Below, one piece after another: positions 48,551 to 57,900 of a stretch of 64,000 nt of DNA. The translations under genes were made by a program, and so were the position numbers. Each line of letters begins with the position of its first letter. The first letter of the stretch is position 1. This DNA is from Calycina herbarum (Eukaryota > Ascomycota > Leotiomycetes > Helotiales > Pezizellaceae). The stretch is taken from the NCBI GenBank assembly GCA_001414485.1, contig LLEY01000009.1, forward strand, positions 657,907 to 721,906, written 5' to 3'. Below the pieces are notes generated by a model, which was given only the letters and a program-made list of their open reading frames with translations, made no database searches and was not told the origin of the DNA.

Positions 48551-49629
48551 ATGTATACCTCCCTCCTCCCCTTCCTCTCCCTCTCCTCCTTGGTAGCAGC
48601 AGTACCAGTAAGTCAACTCCCAATCTCACAAGAAACCCACACCAACTAAAAAAAAACAAAAAGTTCTCCCACAAACTCCACAAATCCACAGCCCTAGTTC
48701 TAATCGACATCCAAAACGATTTCATAAACGGCTCTCTTGCCAACCCCCGCGCTCCCGCAATCCTCCCCCAAGTCTACAAATTACTAGATACCCACGAATG
48801 GCCACTAATAATCGCATCCCAAGACTGGCATCCCATAGGCCGTATGTTCCCCTTCAAAATTCCGCGAGAGCAAATTGTCTCACTCACTGCTCGTGGCTTT
48901 TGAATTATATACTAAGCATGCTGTAGACGTCTCTTTCGCCTCCTCCCATCCCGGTATTGAGGCCGGTACAACAATAGAAATCCCGTTCATCGATTCGCCC
49001 AATTTCAAAGAGGAGCAAGGAACTTATGCAAATCATTGCGTACCCGAGACTTGGGGAGCAGAGCTGGAAGATGGTGTGAAAACTAAACTTCATGGGCTGG
49101 AGGGGTATAGGACTAGTGTGCAGTATGTGAAGAAGGCGCAGAACCATAGTATTGATTCTTACTCGGCTTTTGGGGATGTGAGTTGTTTCCTTTCTATTTC
49201 TTGAACTTTTGAATTTGAGATAGCTGAGGAGACAAGAGGGGAAAATACGAAGTAAAAAAGCTAATAAATACAGAACCAATACCGCCGCTTCACAACCCTA
49301 GACCACGAATTAAAAATTCACGGCATAGAAAAACTAATCGTCACCGGGTAAGATTACCTTCCCCCTTGCCCCTCCCCCTTCCCCAAAACACAAGGCTAAC
49401 ACAGCAAAAACCCAGCCTCATAACCTCAGCCTGCGTCCGCGGAACAGCAATAGACGGCACAAAACTCGGCTACAACGTAACCATCATCTCAGACGCCACA
49501 GATTCCATATCCCAAGCTTCAAAAGACGCCGCGTTGGAGGAACTGGTTAATGTTTGGGGCGTGTATGTTATGACTTTAGCCCAGTGGGAGGAGGAGAATC
49601 CTACGCCGCTGGGTCCTAGTGGGTGGTGA
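48551..49629 (+). CDS. nicotinamidase/isochorismatase-family protein with signal peptide
   Basis: Five exons, 48551-48607, 48664-48841, 48927-49177, 49274-49347 and 49416-49629, give 257 aa. Nicotinamidases convert nicotinamide to nicotinic acid in NAD salvage. The catalytic triad is visible: Asp34 in LVLIDIQNDF, a Lys in QYVKKAQ (147 or 148) and Cys193 in ITSACVRGTA. The metal site fits DWHPIGHVSFASSHPG (Asp73, His75, His79), created across intron 2. ANHCVPETWGAEL and SIDSYSAFGDNQ are nicotinamidase-type blocks, not generic isochorismatase ones. Exon 1 encodes MYTSLLPFLSLSSLVAAVP, a plain signal peptide, so the protein is predicted to be secreted, which is unusual since Pnc1-type enzymes are cytosolic. 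A secreted form might act on host or medium nicotinamide; that is inference. Confidence 0.87.
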
Positions 49630-50201
49630 GCTTGTTTAGGGGGAATGAATGATGACAGTAGGGAAATTCAATAAAGTAATGAAAGTGGAAATTTTGACAA
49701 TCATGAGATGAACAGTAAATGATGAGACGAAAACTTCCATGATAAGATGAAGGATTATCGGCATGGGATGAGTATGCTTTGTTTATCACTTGTAAAAATA
49801 ATTAATCATGTTACCACTTGAGTAGTAATTATCATTATTAAAATATAATATCCGAGAAGGTTTAGAAGAATCAAGTCAACTAAACAAAGTACAGAGAATA
49901 TATATAGCACTAGTTCTCATCTGAATTGGATGTATACAATGAGAAGAGTTAGAAAAACCAAGTTAAACAAAACAAGCAAAAAAGAAGCTTAAACTTACAA
50001 GCTATGTCTTACCACAAACTTGGTAAAAATCTCCATAATCGTGTGAACAAAGCATACCAATGTACCATATCAAACCCAAGAGTAAATGGCGCGCAACACC
50101 CATAATAAGACAAGCAATAAAAGCTCGCAAATCAAAAGCAAAAATCAAGCAGCAAGTAAACAAAGAATGATGTAAAATACCAGCACGAAGCCTATTATCA
50201 A
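49630..50201. other. intergenic between convergent genes
   Basis: 572 bases of AT-rich 3' flank shared by the nicotinamidase-like gene and the SRP receptor gene. Nothing else is seen. Confidence 0.6.
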
Positions 50202-52309
50202 TTAATTACTACTCAGCAACTTCTCCACCGCCCACTTAACACTCAAATTCCTCAAATCACTATAATGCTGTCCCACACCCACAAACAACACCGGCACATT
50301 CGTAGCATGCACCATACTAACCAGCGTCCCCACCATGTCTCCCACCGTATCACACTTCGAGATTATAAATCCATCCAGCGACCTTCCAGCTCCAAACGAA
50401 GAATTGAAGTTCCGTGCTTGCGCAACGGAATCCGTTCCTACCAGAGCCTCTCCAACCATAAGGATCTTATCCGGGTTCGCGAACTTGGCGAATTTCTCGA
50501 GGGAGGACATGAGACGTTGATCGTTGTGGCGACGTCCGGCGGTATCGATGAGGACGACGTCGAATCCTTCTTGGGCTGCGAAGGCTACCGAGTCTTTTGC
50601 GACGTTTGCCGCGTCTTTTCCGTAGCCTTTTTGGTAGAGTTCAACTTTACCACCCTCTCGAGCGGTAAGTTCTTTCAAATTGCGGACGTGGACGGCCAGT
50701 TGCTCGACGGCACCGGATCTGAAAGTGTCGCAAGCGACAACGAGGACTTTGTACTTGTTTTGAAGAAGGAAGAAACATATTTTTGAGAGATTTGTTGATT
50801 TTCCGACACCATTGACTCCAACGATGGAGATAACATATGGTCTTCGCTTTTGCAGCGATAATGTAGATGGCGAAGTAACTGCGTCTATTTCTCGCAAAAG
50901 ATCCAACGAAGAGGTGGGCGTTAAAATCTTGCGCAATGAAGATTCCATGGCAGTCTGAATCTTTGCTTGTACACCTGTGATACTATTAGAATTCGCCGCA
51001 CAAGTAACATTTTGAAGAACTTACTCTCAAAACTGGCAGTCTTCACTCCAATTAGTTCTCTCTCCACACCTTCGCATAAGCGAATAGCTGCCTCTCGTGC
51101 AACATTCTTTCTGAGAAGATGATCCTCCATTCCCTTCATCGCCTTTTCCAAGTCCTCTTTTGTCAAAGTCTTGCCTCCCACCACATTTCTGAAAAGTCCT
51201 CCAATCGCACTAATACTGGATCCAACCAAACCCGTGGATGCTGCTGCTGACTCGCCCTTCTTTACGTCTGCTGATGCTAATATCGAATGCACCTGATCGT
51301 CCAAATCCTTCAACACAAATTGTCCCTTTCCGGTCTTTGACCCCCATGTAGCTTGGTCTACTGCCTCCACTGCGCCGGGTCGACTACTTCCCTCTTCCTC
51401 CCCAGACGTTGCGCCATTCGCAGGCGCAGAGTAATCGAGAGGCGTATCACTATCCTCATCCGCCAATCCGTCGGCATCCCATTTCCGGCCTTTCTTTGGC
51501 GCTGTTGGCTTGCCCTTTCTACCCTTCTTTGAGTATGCTTCGTCGCCAGAAGACTGATATATTGGTGCATTCGCAGCTTTGCGCGCTCTCCTTGAACTCT
51601 TTCCTCCCGGTCCCACTTTCCCCGTAAGTAAATGGCTCGCTGGTGTACTCGGTCGCGATGTATCTGTTGTTACGGGTGTCGAATCGTAATTGTTGTTTGA
51701 TTGTCCTCTTGAAAGGAGTCCGGGAAGGGGAGGCGGTTTATCTCCTAGATTGCCGGATATCGAGACGGGCGCTTCTTCGAGAAACGCGGAGGATTCTGCT
51801 GTCCTTGTGTCCTGATTGAGAGCCGTTTTCTCCAATTCCCGAACCTGCTGATCAAAATAATCATCGAAATGGCATTCCACGACGGTTGTGTGCGGTTTCT
51901 TTAATTGGTCCCCATATAAATCCACGAAAAGCGTTTTGATATTATCAACGAGTTTATCGATCCAGGAGAGGTGTAGAAGAGAGCGATAGACAGCCTATCA
52001 TTAAAAGGGTCAGTAAAGGAGAGTTGCTACTAGAATTGATCTGCGAAGTCGCAAAACCCGAAATAAACATACAACAAAGATTATGCCCAATTCCTTGACG
52101 GTCGTCCATTTTACGGTATGCTGATCGTATTTGTAGGGAGGGTTATTGGCGGCTGAGACATCGTCGGCGATGCCAGCTCCTGGGAGGGTTTTCTCTTCGA
52201 TAAAGACATTGGTGATGAGGCTGTTAATTATGGCGGGGCTGATGGACGAGTACGTCTTGGACCATAGTACCACACCAGAGGTGGTGAGAATCTCAAAGGT
52301 GTCCAACAT
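50202..52309 (-). CDS. srp101: signal recognition particle receptor subunit alpha
   Basis: Three exons, 52073-52309, 51025-51994 and 50202-50974, give 659 aa. It is the GTPase that docks ribosome-SRP complexes at the ER. The N-terminal longin-like SRX domain (MLDTFEILTTSGVVLWSKTY, VYRSLLHLSWIDKLVDNIKT) binds the membrane beta subunit. A charged disordered linker (about 155-300) carries Lys-rich KKGRKGKPTAPKKGRK. The NG GTPase domain (about 310-659) has GVNGVGKST (455-463), DTFRSGAVEQL, DTAGR (546-550), SKCD (608-611, in place of the usual TKxD) and FVGVGQHYSDL. The small MFTD-like start of other frames was rejected; ATG 52309 gives the conserved SRX start. It diverges from YIF1 across only 332 bases, placing two ER-Golgi genes under a shared promoter region. 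Confidence 0.96.
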
Positions 52310-52641
52310 TCTGGGAATTCCGTCGTGGCGGCAATGTTATGATATTCTTTGGAAGAGAGTTGGTGCAACATCATCAATCTGTCGCAAAAGGCTGAGCCAG
52401 TGCTGTGGAGCGTAGTGCTAGCCTGACGATAAAAAGAACCCTGAAGGCGCGGCCGCACAGACTTGGCCTTGGGCATTTTTAGCGGCATCTGTCATCAGCC
52501 GCAACTTTCAGTGAATGTGTTCAAATAATACTGCCAGGCAGTAAGCTTCAGTCCCCCTCAACACCACGTCACTCATTTACCAAGGTCAAGTCCTTCTATA
52601 CAATTTCTTTGTGACCTTCTTCAACATCTCCCACCGCAAAA
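52310..52641. promoter_or_regulatory. bidirectional promoter of srp101 and yif1
   Basis: 332 bases between two divergent start codons. The right half is CT/CA-rich. No clear TATA box. Coordinated expression of the two secretory genes is plausible but not shown. Confidence 0.45.
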
Positions 52642-53745
52642 ATGCAGCGACAACATTACGGCCAACCCCCGCCTCCAACATCTCCACCGCTACATCACCC
52701 AGTTCCTCAGCATGTCTCTACAGTACCGCAACTACGCTCCCCTCCTCCTCCCGCCCCCCAGCACCAGCAACAATCATATGGAAATCCCTACCAAGCACAA
52801 GGCGGTCAGGGAGGGCAAGGAGGAAACAATGCCTTTGGCGCATATGGCGGATTCATCAACGATCCCACGGCACAAATGGGCTTCCAAGTCGGACAGACCG
52901 CATTGAAGCATGGTACCGAGTACATGGAGCAAAACGTATGCCCGAATTCCTACCCAGTACTCGGATTGTACACTAACTATAGTTTCAGTTTAAACAATAC
53001 GTTAATGTCTCGGCGCTGAAACATTACTTCAACGTCTCCAACTCCTACGTAGTCAACAAGTTATTCCTCGTCCTTTTCCCCTGGCGACACAAGCCATGGT
53101 CCCGCAAACAATCGATCGGTCCTAATGGTCAAGAAGGCTGGTTTCTGCCTCCTCGAGACGATCTGAATAGTCCGGACATGTATATCCCAGTCATGGCTTT
53201 GGTCACATATATCCTCCTTTCCACGCTTCTAGCCGGTCTTCGAGGAGCCTTTCAACCCGAGTTATTAGGATACACAGCAACATGGGCATTTTTCATAGTG
53301 CTCATTGAGATTCTTGGTCTGAAGTTGGGATGTTATTTACTCTCCATCTCGAACGAATCTCAACTCCTCGATTTGGTGGCGTACTCGGGGTATAAGTTTG
53401 TGGGGGTCATCGTCACTTTGGTGGTTAGTGAAATTGTTAATGGTGGGAAAGGAACAGGAGGATGGATTGGGTGGTCGATATTTGGCTACTGTTTCCTAGC
53501 CAATGCGCTTTTCTTGGTAAGACATTTCTCCCCCCCCCCCCCCCCATACTATTCTGATCAGCATAAGCTAACTTCTCTAGTTGCGCTCTCTAAAATACGT
53601 CCTCCTCCCCGAAAACACAAGCGACGAAAGAGGCACCATGCAAACCGTCGCACGATCGCAAAAGAGCCGAAGAACCCAATTCCTATTCTTGTATTCATAC
53701 CCTGTACAACTGGTTTTCATGTGGGGTCTCACAACATCCATGTGA
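52642..53745 (+). CDS. yif1: YIF1-family ER-Golgi membrane protein
   Basis: Three exons, 52642-52935, 52989-53516 and 53581-53745, give 328 aa. Yif1 works with Yip1 and Rab GTPases in COPII vesicle formation and fusion between ER and Golgi. The N-terminus is cytosolic and Pro/Gln-rich (HYGQPPPPTSPPLHHPVPQH). The family block follows: FGAYGGFINDPTAQMGFQVG, ALKHGTEYMEQN, FKQYVNVSALKHYFNVSNSY, VVNKLFLVLFPWRHKPWSRK. Then come about five hydrophobic helices (for example YIPVMALVTYILLSTLLAGL, ATWAFFIVLIEILGLKLGCY, FVGVIVTLVVSEIV, FLFLYSYPVQLVFMWGLTT). It ends TTSM with no retrieval signal. Intron 2 contains a run of 16 C. If that intron were read through, the frame would continue into an unrelated sequence, so splicing is required. 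Confidence 0.95.
53530..53545. repeat. 16-base poly-C tract in YIF1 intron 2
   Basis: An unbroken run of 16 C starts 14 bases after the donor site of a 64-nt intron. It is the longest C-run in the window. Confidence 0.95.
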
Positions 53746-54305
53746 GTGGACGATTGATCTTGGGGTGGGGAAAAATGGAAAGCGCATTTTGCTGGCGTCC
53801 GGACCTTGGCGAAGGTGGGTTGGTGTAGTTTGAGATGCGGTAGAGCATATGATTTGAGAACGAGATGGGTAGCGTGTAAGATACTAATATAAAAAAAACA
53901 CTTCCAAATTTGAGGTCTGAAGTGTAAAGTGAGTTGATGAAATACAGTTTCCTGTCTGATGCGTTTCCCCCGGGATATCTTTCAGCAACAATGAAATCAT
54001 GGATTAGGGAAGGAGTTGGGGTGGTTGTCTGCTGGAATTAGACTGGGAGTCGTGCCTTCCTTCCTAGCTCCCGGCATACCTAGTACAGTCGTGGCGAGAG
54101 GGAAGGACTAAAAAATTATCGTGTACGTGTATTTCCTGGGGAACATGGAGAATCAAGAAAAATCCACTTTCCTTCCGAACTCCGCCAACCCTTCTCAAAT
54201 GAAGCTTGTAAGGAAATTCCCACTCCACTACTTCTTATTTTACCCCAAATGTTTTCGTTCTTTTGCTCCTCGTTGTTTTCGATTTTGGCATCCAAATGTA
54301 AAGGC

Positions 54306-54680
54306 TTGGTTTACTCGCTGTTTAGTGGTTACTCATGGCTTACTTCTAGCTTACTTGCTAGCTTACTTGCTAGCTTACTTGTGGTTTACTCGTGGCTTAC
54401 TTGCTAGCTTACTCGTAGTTCGCTCATGGCTTACTTGATAGCTTGTTACTTAACAGCTTCCTGGCCATCCTCGATTTAGCCCTCAAATATGATCTTTGGG
54501 TTACTCGTCACTTATAAGCTTACTCGTTGATTGACGACTTACTAGCTGACTAATAGCTGACTCCTTAATTAATTTGGCCCCTAAATTTGACGATTGCTTA
54601 CCCGTATTTTGACAGCTTATTCGCCGGTCGTTTTTGGCCCCCAAATATGATGTTTGGTTTACTCGTTATTCAATGGCTTA
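54306..54680. repeat. short tandem and interspersed CTTACTTG-type repeats
   Basis: 54338-54382 has near-perfect 12-mers GCTTACTTGCTA in tandem. Around it are many variants: GGTTTACTCG, GGCTTACTTG, GCTTACTCG, GCTTACCCG, GCTTATTCG. Most variants differ by C/T changes. Similar words occur at 35548-35620. Confidence 0.8.
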
Positions 54681-54738
54681 CTTTATACTCGTCTCAGGAT
54701 GTAAAAGAACTTCCGACGAATGTACAAGTTGACTCTTT

Positions 54739-54805
54739 GTAGGTGACTTGTGAATAGCACCAAATGAACCTTCAGCAAGTCGTTGGGTACCTACCAATAG
54801 ACTCT
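54739..54805. repeat. diverged copy of the 35-36 kb repeat family
   Basis: It shares in order TAGGTGACTTGTGAATAGCA (compare CAGGTAATCTATGAGTAGCA), GCAAGTCGTTGGGTACC (compare GCAAGCTATTGGTGGGCGACC) and CTACCAATAGAC (compare CTACCAATTGAC). Confidence 0.55.
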
Positions 54806-55302
54806 TTCCTCCCACGCGCTCAACATCTCACGACACTTTTCAAGATCAAAGAATTTAGTACCACAACACCCATGAAGAAAGAGAATTTGTAAATAATCTT
54901 TGATTTCATTTTAGTAATTTAGTGTCAGAAAACACACAATGCTCCCTCCCATATTCCCCGCTGTGAGACCGAGTGTGCGACAGGTGTTTGGTTTTGATCA
55001 GAATTTGGCATCCTCTCAATCCACAAGTCTCCATTTCCACCCCATTGACCACAAACTCGAACTTGAAAAGCAGAAACGCCGGCTCGGCCCCTTTTCTAAA
55101 GCGTACTTGTACAATCCTCCATCCATTCTCATTCTCGAACCGCAATCTCATTCTCCTCCTCAATCTCGATGAGAAACTTGAATTTGAAATCGAACTCAAA
55201 AAAACGCCCGCTCACCCCTTCGTACAAAATCCTTCCTTCGATATCGATCCAACCCCTCCCGGCACCAACTGGTCGTAAAGTACCCGGACATTTGCTCCAC
55301 CG

Positions 55303-57900
55303 TCAGCAGTCATAGAAAACATCGCTCTCATCGTCACTGCTAATGTCAACAAGCTCGGCCCGCTTCCTAACATTGACAATGTTGTTCTCAATTTCATCAT
55401 CAACAATCGAAGTCTTCTTACGGTGGCTGGCAACGGGGGCGTCGCGGCGACGAGCAAAAGGGGCTCGACCAGGAAACTGAGCAACTCGCGGTGGCGGAAC
55501 GACAATGTAATCCTCCTCATCGAGAACGATAACTTCTTTCTTCTTATCATAAATCGGAGCTCGAAATTGAGGAACATGTGGCGCCTGGACAACATCAAGA
55601 TCCTCCTCTTCATCGATAACAACAACACCTTCCTGCTCATCATCATCGATAACGATTGGACGAGCGGTAACCCCATCCGCCTTATCCAACTCCTTCCGGA
55701 TGCTCTCATAAAGCAACTTCGCAGCAACAGAAGGAACAGAATTCCCAATCTGCTTGATCTTCGCCGTTACACCACCCACGAACTTGTGGTTAAGTGGATA
55801 TCCTTGTAAGGTTGCGAATTCCCGAACTGTGAATCGTCGCTTGCCGTCAGGATGATAACCGCTGGGTCCTCCGTCACAAGTGATGGTGTTTCTGAGAATA
55901 GCATTTCCGTTCCAGGGAGTCTTGAACTTGTCAGGTGTGTAACGACCTAGATTCACGTTGTGGTCGAGGGCAAGGGCTTGTCGGGGGTTTCGGGGGATGG
56001 TTGCGAGTGCTTGGTTGACTGTTACGAAGGGCTTTACGCCGGTTCTGGGGTTGGCGAAGGGACCGTGGGTTGCCTTTGGGAATTGAGGGAGAATTTCGCC
56101 AGGGCTGTGGGAGGTTAGTGAGGGAATGTGGATATATTTGGGGGTAGATGTCGACGTACCAGGAAGCAATAACGACGAGTCGGTTTCTGTTTGCGGGAAT
56201 TCCCTGGAGATGTGTTAGCATTGAATGACGAATATTTGTCGAGTACTTACCCATTCTTGCAATTTCACTCGCTTCCACCTAATCGAGAAATTCAAAGAAG
56301 CGAGCATATTGACGACCTTAGCAAAATATTGTAAATGTTTCTCCATCAGAATGCCGTCTGTTTGTTCAAGCGTGACGACCCTAGGCTTCGCTAACTTAAC
56401 CATCTCCTCAATAACAAACAAACTCGCAACGTTCATGTCGTCGTTGGGACCTGGTCCAACTTTGCAGCGTGCGTAGTATTGACATGGACACGACAGGTGC
56501 AGAATATCTACCCTGGCCGACTCTCTTCCTGCTTCGGAGCGCTGCGATTCCTCGATCATGTCGAAAACTGGTTTTTGATGGCATATGGCACCAGGAAAGT
56601 TTCTGCGCCAACTAGCACATGCCAACTTATCAAAGTCGACACCCCATTTGATAATGAGACCTGCTTGAGAAGCCCCGCGAGTCGTTCCCCCAGAGCCGCA
56701 AAAGGCATCGCCGTAGGTCAATGGCTGTCCTAGAGCTCTGTTGATTCGCTTCTCTGGTTCTGGATTGTGGGCTCGAGGAGCTGGAACCGAACCTATATTT
56801 GGAAATTCGCCTTGAAGAACGGAGCCGCGCTTTCTGGTGCCAAACAGACCACCATTGGTTGACCGGATGGGAGTGTGTGGGGGTGAGCCTCTGTTCAAGT
56901 CGATATCACCCAGAGTGCTTCTCAAACTGCTGACTCTCTCAAGGCTATGTTTTTTGTTGGAAGGTGTATCTTGGGTGGAAGAAACTCGTCGTTTTCGCTT
57001 GTTGGGCGACACTTCAACCACTTGCTCTTCCTTCGAAGGTCGTCTGTCGAGTTCCTCCTTGGCAGTTCTCTCTCTCCAATTGTTGAACTGGATGGCGTCA
57101 TCAATTCGAAGAGAAGGATCCAGAATATCGCTACCTAGACGCTCCAAGGAATTGTATCTCCACTGGCGTTTGGTCTCAGTTGCCGAGATACAATCTGTAA
57201 AACACCATCTGGCCACCAATGGTGCGTCATTTCTGATTTTCTCTTTCGTCTCTTCCTTCATTTCGTCGGCGCTCAAATCGTTCCCCTTGTCGTCGGTCCA
57301 GACATTGAACTCGTTTTTGTCCCAGCATCTCAGCTTGACGTCACTCTCATCAAAGAACCGATTTGTTAGGATCAGCTTTCTGATCTTCTTGATCTGAATC
57401 TTCTCAATGCCCTCCTCCAATTTTACCAGGAGAACTTCAGTAATTCTCTCAATCCCGGGATGATCAATGTCCACCTCTTTGATGAAACAAACTTCATTCA
57501 TCTTCTTTGGTAGCAAGCCTCCCATCAGCGAGTTTCTCCGCAGTAAATGTCCACGCAAAAAAACCCCCCCGGTAAGAGTGCTTTGTAAAACCTGTGTGAT
57601 CTTGAGGAAATCACCAGATAACAATTCCACGGTCTTGTTGCTTGTCAAGTAGCCTTGATCGACTCTCTTTCCCGGGATGACGGCGAAGTGGCCTTCAATT
57701 TCTGGTGTTCGAGTCTCGAAATTTCCAGGTTTGCTGCGACGTGGTACTCGCTCGTTACCTGCTGGGCCTTGGGCGGGTACATCATCCTCATCAGTTAGAT
57801 CGAGAATTTCAATGAGCTTGAGATAATCATCGTCATCGGCCTGGGATCGCTGTTCTTCATCGTCGTCGTCATCGATCCAGATAGAGTTGGGATCCGACAT
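55303..57900 (-). CDS. fungal C5 cytosine DNA methyltransferase (RID/DIM-2 class)
   Basis: Three exons, 56251-57900, 56160-56203 and 55303-56104, give 831 aa, close to the size of Neurospora RID. It methylates cytosine in DNA; RID is needed for repeat-induced point mutation, DIM-2 for general methylation. The catalytic domain starts YGDAFCGSGGTTRGASQAGL (motif I, about 396). It continues with LHLSCPCQYYARCKVG (motif IV, catalytic Cys473), TLEQTDGI (motif VI, EQT in place of the usual ENV, a fungal trait), WGIPANRNRLVVIASCPGE (motif VIII across both introns) and IKQIGNSVPSVAAKLLY (motif X). The N-terminal half has no motif I can name. SUMO-interacting-like motifs occur at residues 30-40 (IEILDLTDEDD) and repeatedly in the last 119 residues. 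Size favours RID over DIM-2. The start is ATG 57900; the codons before it are not ATG. Confidence 0.9.

Larger units (their letters stand above)
53746..55302. other. intergenic, repeat-bearing
   Basis: The 3' flanks of YIF1 and of the methyltransferase face each other. 54306-54680 is built of short related words (listed separately), and 54739-54805 resembles the 35-36 kb repeat family. Open frames at 54121-54438 and 54939-55278 arise from repeats or lack coding character. No gene. Confidence 0.55.

Noticed and set aside
50265..50786. 173-codon plus-strand frame
   Set aside because: Antisense shadow of the SRP receptor GTPase domain.
54121..54438. 105-codon frame with LLAYLLAYLLAYL
   Set aside because: Produced by the 12-mer repeat; no splice context or family.
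55212..55748. 178-codon minus-strand frame rich in Met/Leu/Arg
   Set aside because: Alternative frame of the acidic methyltransferase tail; composition is an artefact of GA-rich codons.
56837..57397. 186-codon plus-strand frame opposite the methyltransferase
   Set aside because: Antisense shadow; no domain, and the minus strand encodes the methyltransferase N-terminal half.
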